Below are positions 30,726-39,748 of a stretch of 64,000 bases of DNA, in pieces. The notes under the pieces were generated by a model that saw only the letters and a list, made by a program, of their open reading frames with translations, ran no database searches and was not told the origin of the DNA. The number at the start of each line of letters is the position of its first letter. The stretch's first letter is position 1. Source of the DNA: Pseudomonas sp. Bc-h (GTDB lineage Bacteria > Pseudomonadota > Gammaproteobacteria > Pseudomonadales > Pseudomonadaceae); NCBI RefSeq assembly GCF_002080045.1, contig NZ_MUIN01000014.1, forward strand, positions 447 through 64,446, read 5' to 3'. A program made the position numbers and the translations under genes.

Positions 30726-31505
30726 TTAGAACTTATCTTTCCATGCCCTCAAGGCCGCAAAAACCGCCACGGGCGAGGCATTGTCTGTACCGGTCCGTTC
30801 GTCTGCTTTTTGTTTCACGGCAGGCTGTGAAACACGTAGAAAAGGATTGGTCCTATGTTCCAGCGCCAGATTGGAAGGCAGGCTCATGCGGTTTTCTTCG
30901 CGCCAGCGCGTGACCTGCTCGAAGCGGGCAGTGACGTCAGGATTATTCGGCTCCACGGCCACGGCAAAACGCAGGTTGCTCAGGGTGTATTCGTGGGTGC
31001 AGTAGACCAGCGTGCTGTCAGGCAGCGCAGCCAGGGTCGAAAGCGATTGATGCATCTGCTCGGGAGTGCCTTCGAACAGGCGACCGCAGCCAGCGGCGAA
31101 CAGTGTGTCGCCACAGAACAGCAGCGGTTTTTGTGGGTCAGCGTGGTAGAAGGCGATGTGACCCAGGGTGTGGCCCGGAACCGCATGGACGGCGAACGTC
31201 AGGCCGAGTACGGTGATCTCATCCGAGTCGGACAACGCGACATCCCTGGCCGGGATCTTCTCGTTGGCCGGGCCGTAGACCTTGGCGCCCGTGAGGTTTT
31301 TCAGCTCGGCGACGCCACCGGTATGATCGGCATGGTGGTGGGTGACGAGAATGTCGCTCAGTTGCCAGCCGGGATTGTTGTCGAGCCAGGCGCGTACCGG
31401 CGCTGCATCGCCCGGATCCACGACGGCGCAACGTTTGCTGGCATTGTCTTGTAACAACCAGATGTAGTTGTCAGAGAAAGCGGGCAGGGCATCGATCTGT
31501 ATCAT
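30726..31505 (-). CDS. gloB: Hydroxyacylglutathione hydrolase (glyoxalase II)
   Basis: A 259-residue metallo-beta-lactamase-fold hydrolase that converts S-D-lactoylglutathione to lactate and glutathione in methylglyoxal detoxification. The metal-binding motif is THHHADHTGG near residue 52, with downstream GHTLGHIAF, CGDTLFAAGCGR and CTHEYTLSN. ATG 31505 (MIQIDALPAFSDNYIW) is the family start; the open frame extends to 31571. Divergent from the methyltransferase gene, as in P. aeruginosa (PA1813/PA1814). Confidence 0.96.
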   Translation of the reverse strand: MIQIDALPAFSDNYIWLLQDNASKRCAVVDPGDAAPVRAWLDNNPGWQLSDILVTHHHADHTGGVAELKNLTGAKVYGPANEKIPARDVALSDSDEITVLGLTFAVHAVPGHTLGHIAFYHADPQKPLLFCGDTLFAAGCGRLFEGTPEQMHQSLSTLAALPDSTLVYCTHEYTLSNLRFAVAVEPNNPDVTARFEQVTRWREENRMSLPSNLALEHRTNPFLRVSQPAVKQKADERTGTDNASPVAVFAALRAWKDKF

Positions 31506-31602
31506 GGCGCGGTTCGCTGCTTTGGAAACAAAGGAACATCTTAGAGTCTGAACAGGTTCCACGCGAGCCACTCGCGCACGGGAACACTCATGGAGACCGG
31601 AA

Positions 31603-32361
31603 ATGACCGATGAAGCGTTCGCCCAGGCCGACCCCGAATGGCTTGAGTTGATCAGCTCTGCCCGTGAATGGTTGTCCGGGCCGCTGGGGCAATTGCTGCT
31701 GGAAGAAGAGCGTCGCGTGCTCGAAGAAGAGCTCGAACGGTTCTTCGGCGGCTATCTAGTGCATTACGGCCCGTCGGCGCAAACCCCGCCCGCGGCCAAG
31801 CAAGTGCAGCGCAATGTGCGACTCGGCGCGCCCTTGCCCGGCGTCGAGATCGTCTGCGAAGAACAGGCCTGGCCGTTGAGCGAGCACGCCGCCGACGTGG
31901 TGGTCATGCAACATGGCCTGGATTTTTGCCTGTCACCCCACGGTCTGTTGCGCGAAGCCGCGAGCAGCGTGCGCCCTGGTGGCCACTTGCTGATTGTCGG
32001 CATCAACCCCTGGAGCACTTGGGGCATTCGCCATTTCTTCACCAACGATGCGCTGCGCCGCGCACGCTGCATCTCGCCTTCGCGAGTCGGCGACTGGCTC
32101 AATCTGCTGGGCTTCGCGCTGGAGAAACGCCGGTTCGGGTGCTATCGTCCGCCGCTTGCTTCGCCCAAGTGGCAGACCCGACTGGCCGGGCTCGAGCGCC
32201 TTGGCGATGGCTGGCAGAGCCCCGGTGGCGGCTTCTACTTATTAGTGGCGCGCAAAATGGTGGTCGGGCTTCGGCCTGTGCGCATGCCGCGTCGCGAACC
32301 CATGGGCAAATTGCTGCCGCTGCCGATGGCCAAGGTTAATCGGCGCAGCCCCGAGCCTTGA
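31603..32361 (+). CDS. SAM-dependent methyltransferase, class I, unknown substrate
   Basis: A 252-residue protein with a Methyltransf_11-like core around residues 60-160 (ADVVVMQHGLDFCLSPHGLLREA and GGHLLIVGINPWS). The first, glycine-rich SAM-binding motif is not obvious near the N-terminus, so the fold is less canonical than usual. The gene keeps its place between gloB and rnhA in pseudomonads; the substrate is not known from sequence. A basic C-terminal tail (PRREPMGKLLPL) could contact nucleic acid, which is speculative. Confidence 0.8.
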   Translation: MTDEAFAQADPEWLELISSAREWLSGPLGQLLLEEERRVLEEELERFFGGYLVHYGPSAQTPPAAKQVQRNVRLGAPLPGVEIVCEEQAWPLSEHAADVVVMQHGLDFCLSPHGLLREAASSVRPGGHLLIVGINPWSTWGIRHFFTNDALRRARCISPSRVGDWLNLLGFALEKRRFGCYRPPLASPKWQTRLAGLERLGDGWQSPGGGFYLLVARKMVVGLRPVRMPRREPMGKLLPLPMAKVNRRSPEP

Positions 32362-32405
32362 TCTTCAGGTTGCATCAAGCCTTTCAAATTCTGGAATAAG
32401 TCGTA

Positions 32406-32858
32406 ATGAGCGATACCGTAGAACTCTTCTCCGATGGCGCCTGCAAGGGCAATCCCGGCCCGGGCGGCTGGGGCGCATTGCTGGTGTGCAAAGGTGTGGA
32501 AAAGGAACTTTGGGGTGGTGAAGCCAATACCACCAACAACCGCATGGAGCTGCTGGGCGCCATTCGTGGCCTTGAAGAGTTGAAGCGCCCCTGCGATGTG
32601 ATCCTGGTGACCGACTCGCAATACGTGATGAAGGGCATCACCGAGTGGATGGTCAACTGGAAGAAACGCGGCTGGAAAACGGCGGCCAAGGAGCCGGTAA
32701 AGAATGCCGACCTGTGGAAACAGCTGGATGAGCAGGTCAGCCGCCATAACGTCACCTGGAAGTGGGTGCGCGGACACATCGGTCACCACGGCAACGAACG
32801 CGCTGACCAATTGGCGAACCGGGGTGTGGATGAGGTGCGGGGGATCAAGCACGGCTGA
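32406..32858 (+). CDS. rnhA: Ribonuclease HI
   Basis: A 150-residue RNase H of normal length that degrades RNA in RNA:DNA hybrids, removing primers and R-loops. Active-site carboxylates are visible: FSDGACKGNPGPGGW (Asp), NNRMELLGAI (Glu), VTDSQYVMKGI (Asp) and GNERADQLA (Asp). It starts 44 bases after the methyltransferase and precedes dnaQ on the same strand, the classical rnhA-dnaQ linkage, though here they run in the same direction. Confidence 0.97.
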   Translation: MSDTVELFSDGACKGNPGPGGWGALLVCKGVEKELWGGEANTTNNRMELLGAIRGLEELKRPCDVILVTDSQYVMKGITEWMVNWKKRGWKTAAKEPVKNADLWKQLDEQVSRHNVTWKWVRGHIGHHGNERADQLANRGVDEVRGIKHG

Positions 32859-32963
32859 TCAGCCTCAGGTGATCTCTATTGTGGGACCGTCGCCCGACGG
32901 TCATGCGCCCATCCCGAAAACTCCCATGCTAATATCCGCGCCTGAAGCTGAGGCGGTAGGGCA

Positions 32964-33725
32964 ATGACTATACAGAACATCATCACTGAACGAAGGGTCG
33001 TCCTCGACACCGAAACCACGGGTATGCCCGTCACCGACGGCCACCGGGTGATCGAGATCGGTTGTGTGGAGTTGATCGGTCGGCGTCTGACCGGGCGGCA
33101 CTTTCACGTTTACCTGCAACCGGATCGCGACAGTGACGAGGGCGCTATTGGCGTCCACGGCATCACGGATCAGTTCCTGATCGGCAAGCCGCGTTTTGCC
33201 GAAGTCGCCGATGAGTTTTTCGAATTCATCAAAGGCGCTCAGCTGATCATCCACAACGCCGCGTTCGACGTCGGCTTCCTCAACAACGAATTCACTCTGA
33301 TCGGTCAGAAGGACCGGGCCGACATCAGCACCTACTGCTCGGTGCTCGATACCCTGGCCATGGCCCGTGAGCGTCATCCAGGTCAGCGCAACAGCCTCGA
33401 CGCTTTGTGCAAACGCTATGACGTCGACAACTCCGGCCGTGAGTTGCACGGCGCCTTGCTCGACTCCGAGATTTTGGCAGACGTCTATCTGGCGATGACC
33501 GGCGGCCAGACCACCCTGTCGCTGGCGGGCAACAACGATGGCGAAGGCGGGGCGGACCGTCCAAGCGAAGTGCGCAAAATCACCAATCGCACGCCGGGGC
33601 GGATCATCGTCGCCAGCGAAAGCGAACTGGCCGATCACCAGGCTCGCCTGGCGGTGATTGCCAAGTCCGCCGGTGCTCCGGCACTGTGGACACAGCTGCT
33701 CGAGGCTCAGGCCGAAAACGCCTGA
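32964..33725 (+). CDS. dnaQ: DNA polymerase III epsilon subunit (proofreading exonuclease)
   Basis: A 253-residue DEDDh 3'-5' exonuclease. ExoI is VLDTETTGMP, ExoII is IHNAAFDVGFLN, and ExoIII is the His/Asp pair in HGALLDSEILADV near residues 160-170. The C-terminal part links to the polymerase alpha subunit. ATG 32964 gives a nine-residue leader (MTIQNIITE) before the usual RRVVLDTETTG start; no better start exists closer. It lies 105 bases after rnhA. Confidence 0.95.
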   Translation: MTIQNIITERRVVLDTETTGMPVTDGHRVIEIGCVELIGRRLTGRHFHVYLQPDRDSDEGAIGVHGITDQFLIGKPRFAEVADEFFEFIKGAQLIIHNAAFDVGFLNNEFTLIGQKDRADISTYCSVLDTLAMARERHPGQRNSLDALCKRYDVDNSGRELHGALLDSEILADVYLAMTGGQTTLSLAGNNDGEGGADRPSEVRKITNRTPGRIIVASESELADHQARLAVIAKSAGAPALWTQLLEAQAENA

Positions 33726-33769
33726 TTCGCGGCAGGATGTAGTCTTCCCATCGGTGGCGCAGGAGGCCC

Positions 33770-34339
33770 ATGGTGACAATGGTGACCCCGACCCTGAACA
33801 TTCGAGTCGCTGACGAATGTTTCGAAGATTACATCCTCAACAGCGAATTCACCTTCACCGTCACAGGCTTCGCTCAGGTGCAGATCGGTACGCCGGTCGC
33901 CCAATGGCGGATCGAGGCTGTCGAGCCGTACCTCAAGAACTACAACATCGATTCAGACGAGTTCTGCAACTACCGGGATGGTGGCGATGGCACTGTGCTT
34001 GTCGCCTGGCTCGATGAAGACCCGGTGGGGCACATCGTTATCAGCAAACACTGGAACGGGTTCGCTCATATCGACGAACTGGCGGTGGACACCTTCGCCC
34101 GGCGCAGCGGTATCGCCCGCAAGTTGCTGGACGTGGCGCAGTTCTGGAGTCGCAAGCACCACCTGCCGGGCATCATGCTGGAAACCCAGAACAACAACCT
34201 GGCGGCATGCAGACTGTACGAAAGCTATGGGTTTGTGGTTGGCGGGGTCGATTATCTGCGTTATCGCGCCATCGACCCAGCGACTCAGGAAGCGGCGATT
34301 TTCTGGTATCTCATGCTTGATGATGGGGGCATCAGATGA
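33770..34339 (+). CDS. GNAT-family N-acetyltransferase (streptothricin acetyltransferase-like)
   Basis: A 189-residue acyl-CoA N-acyltransferase. The acetyl-CoA-binding region is IDELAVDTFARRSGIARKLL near residues 103-122, preceded by a GHIVISKHWNGFA strand and followed by ETQNNNLAACRLYESYGF, the typical motif B. This combination is close to the SatA/Nat type streptothricin acetyltransferases, but many relatives have other amine substrates, so resistance is not established. AGGAGG at 33761-33766 sits 3 bases before ATG 33770 and 12 before ATG 33779, leaving the start open. Confidence 0.75.
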   Translation: MVTMVTPTLNIRVADECFEDYILNSEFTFTVTGFAQVQIGTPVAQWRIEAVEPYLKNYNIDSDEFCNYRDGGDGTVLVAWLDEDPVGHIVISKHWNGFAHIDELAVDTFARRSGIARKLLDVAQFWSRKHHLPGIMLETQNNNLAACRLYESYGFVVGGVDYLRYRAIDPATQEAAIFWYLMLDDGGIR

Positions 34340-34544
34340 CCCGTGTCAGTTTGATGCCGGACTGGCGCAGTTCGAACTCATTACCGCCCAGGTGATTCAC
34401 ACGGTCGCCAATGGCCAGGCGATAAGTGGACACAGGCTCTTTGCCATCTGCCTGGTCGGGCTGTGATTCGCGGAATTCATGCACCGGGTAGATACGGCCT
34501 TCCGCATCCCTGGCATGAAATTGCCCAACTAGAACTGAAGCCAT
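34332..34544 (-). CDS. Small conserved-looking protein of unknown function
   Basis: A 70-residue protein from ATG 34544 (MASVLVGQFHARDAEGRIYP) with a beta-rich pattern: alternating hydrophobics, then YRLAIGDRVNHLGGNEFELR. I recognise no domain; the codon usage is ordinary for this genome and the sequence is balanced, which suggests a real gene. It overlaps the acetyltransferase end by 8 bases in convergent orientation. Function unknown. Confidence 0.5.
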   Translation of the reverse strand: MASVLVGQFHARDAEGRIYPVHEFRESQPDQADGKEPVSTYRLAIGDRVNHLGGNEFELRQSGIKLTRVI

Positions 34545-34859
34545 TTGCTTTGTAACCTCTGGAAATAACTGCTCGTTTTCGCTCGCATCGTAACACTGCG
34601 AGCCGTGAATCCGTGTCCGCTCGTAAGGCAATTCTGTAGGTTGCATCGGTGCCTTGCTCGCTCAAGCCTTTCAGACCGCCGTTTTCAAGGGGAGTTTTCC
34701 AGTGCGGAAAAAATAGTCGCGACCAACGGTACCGCCCAAAGCCCGGATCGGGAGGCTAACTATCATTCGTTTCGATTGGTTGGAGCAAAAAAACAGCACT
34801 GAACAATTCGCGTCTTTCATCTATAACTGTCTCTCCTCCATCAGAAGAAGGTCAGTTTC
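34545..34859. other. Intergenic region, nothing recognised
   Basis: These 315 bases separate the small unknown gene and the FMN reductase gene. I see no RNA gene, long repeat or convincing promoter pair; it should contain the two divergent promoters. Confidence 0.5.
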
Positions 34860-35423
34860 ATGAGCCAGGTTCATTCGATTGCAGTGGTCGTCGGCAGCTT
34901 GAGAAAAGACTCCCTCAACCGCAAAGTGGCCCGCGCACTCGCCGAGCTGGCACCGCCTAGCCTCAAACTGAGCATCGTCGAAATTGGCGATTTGCCGCTG
35001 TACAACGAAGACATCGATCTGGATTCCCCTCCCGCGGCCTACACCACGTTCCGTCAGGCGCTGCAAGGTGCCGATGGTTTTCTGTTCGTGACCCCTGAAT
35101 ACAACCGCTCGGTACCCGGCGTGCTGAAAAACGCCATCGACGTGGGCTCGCGCCCGTATGGCAAGAGTTCGTGGGGCAAGGCCAAGCCTGCGGCGGTGGT
35201 CAGTGTGTCGCCGGGCGCCATCGGTGGTTTCGGTGCCAACCAGCACCTGCGCCAGAGTTTCGTGTTCCTCGACGTGCTCTGCATGCAGCAGCCAGAAGCT
35301 TATTTGGGCAATGCCGGGAGTTTCTTCGATGAGCAAGGCAAGTTGAGCGAGAAGACAAGGCCGTTCCTGCAGAGCATCATTGATGCGTTTGCGGCTCATG
35401 TGGCGCGGACGGTCACGGCCTGA
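34860..35423 (+). CDS. NAD(P)H-dependent FMN reductase (ChrR/YieF-like)
   Basis: A 187-residue flavodoxin-fold oxidoreductase. The FMN-phosphate loop is GSLRKDSLNRKVA near residues 12-24 and the family motif is VTPEYNRSVPGVLKNAIDV near 77-95, followed by VSVSPGAIGGFGANQHLR. Members reduce quinones, chromate or flavins with NAD(P)H and protect against redox stress in the cytosol. It stands alone between unrelated genes, so the physiological substrate is not indicated. Confidence 0.9.
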   Translation: MSQVHSIAVVVGSLRKDSLNRKVARALAELAPPSLKLSIVEIGDLPLYNEDIDLDSPPAAYTTFRQALQGADGFLFVTPEYNRSVPGVLKNAIDVGSRPYGKSSWGKAKPAAVVSVSPGAIGGFGANQHLRQSFVFLDVLCMQQPEAYLGNAGSFFDEQGKLSEKTRPFLQSIIDAFAAHVARTVTA

Positions 35424-35450
35424 CTGCAAGTTTTCAAACACTGCAAAACC

Positions 35451-35542
35451 TTGGGGGAGGGAGCTTGCTCGCGAAACTGGCATCCCAGACGATGAAGTAC
35501 TGTTGCCCGGCCTGGCCTCATCGCGAGCAAGCCCCCTCCCGC
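35451..35542. repeat. REP-like inverted pair
   Basis: A GGGGGAGGGAGCTTGCTCGCGA block (35453-35474; split as GGGGGAGGGAG and CTTGCTCGCGA) is mirrored by TCGCGAGCAAGCCCCCTCCC (35521-35540). The ~45 bases between them form the loop. This is the well-known extragenic palindrome type of fluorescent pseudomonads, placed between the convergent reductase and phnX genes. Confidence 0.85.
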
Positions 35543-35588
35543 AGGTCTCAGTGGATCGCCCGAATGCGGTTTGCGTGAGGTACCGGAA

Positions 35589-36416
35589 TCAAACGCCCTG
35601 CGGCATCTCACCCTTGGCCAGGCGCCGGTTGATGTCGGCGATCACTTCTGGCAAATCGTTGATGGTGTCCACCAGGTAGTGCGGGCGTGAGCCTTCGAAC
35701 TGGGCGTGGATGCGTTTGCGTTCCGCGTCCAGCTTCTCCGGCGCCAGCGCCTGATATTGCTCGTAGGTCAGGCCCAGCGCGTTGCCCGAACAGACCAGTG
35801 CCACGGTCCACATCCCCGCGCGACGCCCCTCCAGAATGCCCGGCACGGTGTCGTCCACCTTGACGCATGCCGCCACATCATCGATGCCCAGCGCGATCAC
35901 GTTGGCCAGTGCCTGAGCAGGCCATGGGCGGCCGTTTGGCACTTCATCGGTGGCAACGACGTGATCGGCGACATAACCGTTTGTCGCTGCCAGTTCCACG
36001 ACCTTCTTCATCACTACTGCCGGATAGCCTGAACAGGAACCGATCTTCAGGCCTTCCTGACGCAGACCGGTGAGGGTATCCAGCGCACCGGGAATCAACG
36101 CTGAATGGGTGGCGATCTTCTCGATCTGCAGCGGCATGAAGCGCTCGTAGATGGCAGTGACGTCGTCGTCGGTCGGCGTACGGCCGAAGGCCTTGCGATA
36201 GCGCTCGGCGATCTGCGGCTGGTCACACAGGGTACGAATGTGGTCCCACTTGCCCATGCCCATCGGGCCACGGGCCTCTTCGATGGAGACCTGCACGTCG
36301 AACTCACCGAAGGCTTCGACGAAGATCTGGGTCGGGGCGAAGGAGCCGAAGTCGACGACGGTGCCGGCCCAGTCGAGAATCGCGGCTTGCAGTCGGGTTG
36401 GGTTGTTGTAATTCAT
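35589..36416 (-). CDS. phnX: Phosphonoacetaldehyde hydrolase
   Basis: A 275-residue HAD-superfamily enzyme that cleaves the C-P bond of phosphonoacetaldehyde to acetaldehyde and phosphate. The nucleophile Asp is in AILDWAGTVVDFG (residues ~10-22), followed by a cap domain and the HAD motif IGSCSGYP. The Schiff-base Lys is expected in the GMGKWDH segment, which is present. ATG 36416 is chosen for its GAGGAC Shine-Dalgarno; the frame is open to 36455. It lies 66 bases downstream of phnW, and the two form the 2-aminoethylphosphonate pathway. Confidence 0.95.
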   Translation of the reverse strand: MNYNNPTRLQAAILDWAGTVVDFGSFAPTQIFVEAFGEFDVQVSIEEARGPMGMGKWDHIRTLCDQPQIAERYRKAFGRTPTDDDVTAIYERFMPLQIEKIATHSALIPGALDTLTGLRQEGLKIGSCSGYPAVVMKKVVELAATNGYVADHVVATDEVPNGRPWPAQALANVIALGIDDVAACVKVDDTVPGILEGRRAGMWTVALVCSGNALGLTYEQYQALAPEKLDAERKRIHAQFEGSRPHYLVDTINDLPEVIADINRRLAKGEMPQGV

Positions 36417-36482
36417 GAATGAGTCCTCAGGGGCTGTGCGGATGCAAGGTTGCAAGTTCGGGTTTCAAACGGTTGATGACGA

Positions 36483-37592
36483 TCAGATTTCCAGCACTTC
36501 CATTTCCTGCAGCACTTCGCCGATGGCATCGACTGCCGCCTGCATGCCCGCGCGATCAACGTGACCGATGCAGCCGACGCGGAAGGTTTCGACCTGAGTC
36601 AGCTTGCCGGGATAGAGGATGAAGCCCTTGGCCTTGACCCGCTCGTAGAAGTCCTTGAACTGGTATCGAGCATCTCGCGGCGCATGGAAGGTCACAATGA
36701 TCGGCGCCTGAATGTCCGCAGGCAGGAAACTGCGCAGACCCAGTTCGGCCATGCCGTCGATCAAGGCCTTGCAGTTGTCGGCGTAACGCACGTTGCGAGC
36801 GGGCAGGCCGCCTTCTTCCCTGTATTGCAGCAGTGCTTCGTGCAGCGCTGCGACCACGTGGGTCGGCGGGGTGAAACGCCATTGGCCGGTCTTGGCCATG
36901 TAGGTGTACTGGTCGTGCAGGTCCATCGCCAGCGAGTGGGAATTACCCGCTGCGGCGTCCAGCGCCTCTTTGCGCGCGAAGACAAAGCCCATGCCCGGCA
37001 CGCCCTCAAGGCACTTGCCGGACGCGGCGATCAAGGCGTCGAAAGGGATTTTCGCGGCGTCCACTGGCAGCGCGCCGAACGAGCTCATGGCGTCGATGAT
37101 CAAGCGCTTGCCGAAACGGGCGATGACCTCGGCGATTTCCGGCAGCGGGTTGAGGATCCCGGTGCTGGTTTCGCAGTGAATCAACGCCACGTGAGTGATG
37201 CGCGGGTCGGTCTGCAGCATGGTTTCGACATCGGCGGCGGTGGTGGGCTGGTCTTCAGCGGTTTCGAAGGTACAGAAATCGCGCCCCAGTACTTCACAGA
37301 TCTTCGCCAGGCGTTTGCCATAAGCACCGTTGATCAGCACCAGCACCTTGCCGTCGCGAGGAACAAGGGTGCCGATGGCCGCTTCCACCGCGAAGGTGCC
37401 ACTGCCCTGCAAGGGCACGCAGCGGTGGGTTTCGTGGCCATTGATGATGTCCAGCAGTTGCCAGCAGAGGCTGGCGGTGAGTTGGTTGAAGCGGTCATCC
37501 CACGAGCCCCAGTCCACCATCATCGCCTGGCGGGTACGGGCGGAAGTGGTCAGCGGGCCGGGAGTCAGCAGGATCGGTTGGGCGATGCTCAT
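36483..37592 (-). CDS. phnW: 2-aminoethylphosphonate-pyruvate transaminase
   Basis: A 369-residue class V PLP aminotransferase that converts 2-aminoethylphosphonate plus pyruvate to phosphonoacetaldehyde and alanine. The N-terminal segment ILLTPGPLTTSARTRQAMM is characteristic, the PLP-binding Lys lies in ASGKCLEGVPGMGFV near residue 194, and the Asp contact lies in IIDAMSSFGALP. First gene of phnW-phnX, divergent from a LysR gene 113 bases away that is the likely regulator. Confidence 0.96.
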   Translation of the reverse strand: MSIAQPILLTPGPLTTSARTRQAMMVDWGSWDDRFNQLTASLCWQLLDIINGHETHRCVPLQGSGTFAVEAAIGTLVPRDGKVLVLINGAYGKRLAKICEVLGRDFCTFETAEDQPTTAADVETMLQTDPRITHVALIHCETSTGILNPLPEIAEVIARFGKRLIIDAMSSFGALPVDAAKIPFDALIAASGKCLEGVPGMGFVFARKEALDAAAGNSHSLAMDLHDQYTYMAKTGQWRFTPPTHVVAALHEALLQYREEGGLPARNVRYADNCKALIDGMAELGLRSFLPADIQAPIIVTFHAPRDARYQFKDFYERVKAKGFILYPGKLTQVETFRVGCIGHVDRAGMQAAVDAIGEVLQEMEVLEI

Positions 37593-37705
37593 GGGGGTGT
37601 CCTCGAAGCGTCAGGGGATCGGAAGCGACGGGGATACGTTGACCTTCGGCCAGCCATCAATCAAATTGCTTGTTGTTATCCGAACTATAAGTCAGGCCGA
37701 TAGCC

Positions 37706-38563
37706 ATGAACCTGTTTCAACTCCGTGCGTTCGACGCCGTTGCCCGCGAAGGCAGCTTCACCAGAGCCGCTGCCCGCCTGTTTATCAGCCAGCCGGCCGT
37801 GACCGGGCACGTCAAGGCGCTGGAGGATCACTATCAGATCACCTTGCTGCGGCGCACCGCACGACGGGTGGAACTGACAGAGGAGGGGATCAAGCTGGCG
37901 GCGATCACCCGAGCAATGTTCGGCATGGCCGAGGAGGCTCAGGCGTTGCTGGAGGCCAATCGGCAATTGCTGACCGGGCGTCTGGAAGTGGCGGCGGACG
38001 GACCGCACATGGTCATGCCGATGCTGGCGCGGCTGCGGGCAAAGTTTCCGGGCATCACGGTCAACCTGCGGCTGGGCAACGCGCAGGAAACCCTGGCCGC
38101 ACTGGTGTCCGAGCACGCCGACGTGGCGGTGCTGACCGAGGTCGACCCGCGCAAGGGGATGTACCTGCAAAACCTGGCGCAGTCGCGGATCTGCGCGCTG
38201 CTTCCGGCCCGGCATGCATGGGCAGACGAACAGGACATTGCGGTTGAGCGCCTGCATCTGCAGATCATGGTGCTGCGCGAACCGACGTCGATCACCCGGC
38301 GCACCTTTGATGAAGCCTGTGTATTGACGGCGATTCAGCCTCGGGTGCTGCTGGAGCTCGACAGCCGCGAAGCGGTGACCGAGGCGGTGGCGGCAGATCT
38401 GGGGATCGGCATCGTTTCCTCTGTGGAAGTCGGCCATGATCCGAGAATTGTCGCGGTACCGCTGACCGGCGAAGGTCTGCTCAATCAGCATTTCATCGGT
38501 TGCCTGGAGCGACGGCGGGAGTTGCGATTGATCAAGGCGTTTTTTGAGCTGGCTGTGATTTGA
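37706..38563 (+). CDS. LysR-type regulator divergent from phnWX
   Basis: A 285-residue LysR regulator: N-terminal winged helix-turn-helix (FDAVAREGSFTRAAARLFIS followed by QPAVTGHVKALE) and a substrate-binding-like effector domain from about residue 90. It is transcribed divergently from phnW across 113 bases, the usual layout for a LysR gene controlling its neighbour, so control of 2-aminoethylphosphonate catabolism is inferred. It is convergent with a second LysR gene 17 bases away. The two share the same fold but differ widely in sequence. Confidence 0.85.
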   Translation: MNLFQLRAFDAVAREGSFTRAAARLFISQPAVTGHVKALEDHYQITLLRRTARRVELTEEGIKLAAITRAMFGMAEEAQALLEANRQLLTGRLEVAADGPHMVMPMLARLRAKFPGITVNLRLGNAQETLAALVSEHADVAVLTEVDPRKGMYLQNLAQSRICALLPARHAWADEQDIAVERLHLQIMVLREPTSITRRTFDEACVLTAIQPRVLLELDSREAVTEAVAADLGIGIVSSVEVGHDPRIVAVPLTGEGLLNQHFIGCLERRRELRLIKAFFELAVI

Positions 38564-38580
38564 ACCGCGGCGCAAGGATT

Positions 38581-39456
38581 TCAGTGCGTCAGCGCTTCAT
38601 TCACCATCTCCAGAAACGTCGCCACCACCCGCCGCGAACTCTGCTCGGGCAGGCACACCAGGGTTTCGGTCATGCGCCGGGTGCAGTCCAGAATCGGCAG
38701 GGCGATGACCCGTGAATCCGAGCCGAACTCGGCAGCCGAGACCACCCCGACACCTATCCCCACTACCACCGCCTCCCGCGCCGCCTCACGTCCTTCCACC
38801 TGAATCGCCGGGCGAATCTTCAAGCCCAGGCGGTTCATTTCTTCCTCCATGACCTGTCGTGTCACCGAGCCGGGTTCGCGCAACACCAGCGGCGTGTCAT
38901 GCAGGTCCGCCCAGTTGATGGAGTCCCTTGTCGCCCAAGGATGACTCAACGCCACGAAGGCCACGAACGGATCGCTGCGCAGGGGGATTGAAAGCAACCG
39001 GTCGTCGCTGACGTCCCGTCCGAGCAATGCGAGATCCGCCTGATAGTTGAACAGCCGATGCAGCGATTCGTCGGTGTTGCCGGTTTCTATTTTCACCGTG
39101 ATGCCTGGGTAGCGTTCGCAGAATCGTGCGATCTGCGGCAACACGTGGACTGGCGCATCCACTGCCAGTGTCAGGCTGCCGCTCTGCAGCGAGCGTGAAT
39201 CCTGGAGCAATTCTTCGGCTTCCATTTCCACCGCGAACAGTCGCTGAGTGATCCCCAGCAAGCGCTCGCCGAGGTCTGTGAGCTTCACCGAACGTTTGTT
39301 GCGATGGAACAACATCACGCCGTAGCGCTCTTCGAGCTTGCGCACCTGGTCGGAAATCGCCGGCTGAGTGAGGAACAGCCGCTGGGCGGCGACTGTGAAG
39401 CTGCCGTGCTGGGCAACCGCGTGGAAGGCCTTCAACTGGGCATGGGATACCGACAT
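38581..39456 (-). CDS. LysR-type regulator divergent from the MFS transporter
   Basis: A 291-residue LysR regulator with N-terminal HTH (FHAVAQHGSFTVAAQRLFLT and QPAISDQVRKLE) and effector domain. Divergent from the MFS transporter gene across 292 bases, so it probably regulates uptake. Two LysR genes, one beside the enzymes and one beside the transporter, suggest separate control of catabolism and import. Confidence 0.85.
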   Translation of the reverse strand: MSVSHAQLKAFHAVAQHGSFTVAAQRLFLTQPAISDQVRKLEERYGVMLFHRNKRSVKLTDLGERLLGITQRLFAVEMEAEELLQDSRSLQSGSLTLAVDAPVHVLPQIARFCERYPGITVKIETGNTDESLHRLFNYQADLALLGRDVSDDRLLSIPLRSDPFVAFVALSHPWATRDSINWADLHDTPLVLREPGSVTRQVMEEEMNRLGLKIRPAIQVEGREAAREAVVVGIGVGVVSAAEFGSDSRVIALPILDCTRRMTETLVCLPEQSSRRVVATFLEMVNEALTH

Positions 39457-39748
39457 GCATTCACCTCTTACAAGCTGAGCTTATATTTGAAATACGATAA
39501 ATCGATTTCACTTATTAGTCTGCACTTGCTTTTATCCCCTCCAGCCCGAACGACAGTTGTGACCCGACTCACCGGTCGAGGCCATGAGCGACCGCGCAGG
39601 CGTTGTGTGCACGCTTCACCTGCGCGGCGACTCATCTGACCATTCGTAGCCCTTCAAAAAGGCTGCGGATGCAGTGCTTACACCAATAAGAACACAGGCG
39701 TTATTTCCTTGATTTCTGCCGGCACACTCAAACCCGAGGTCAGATCCA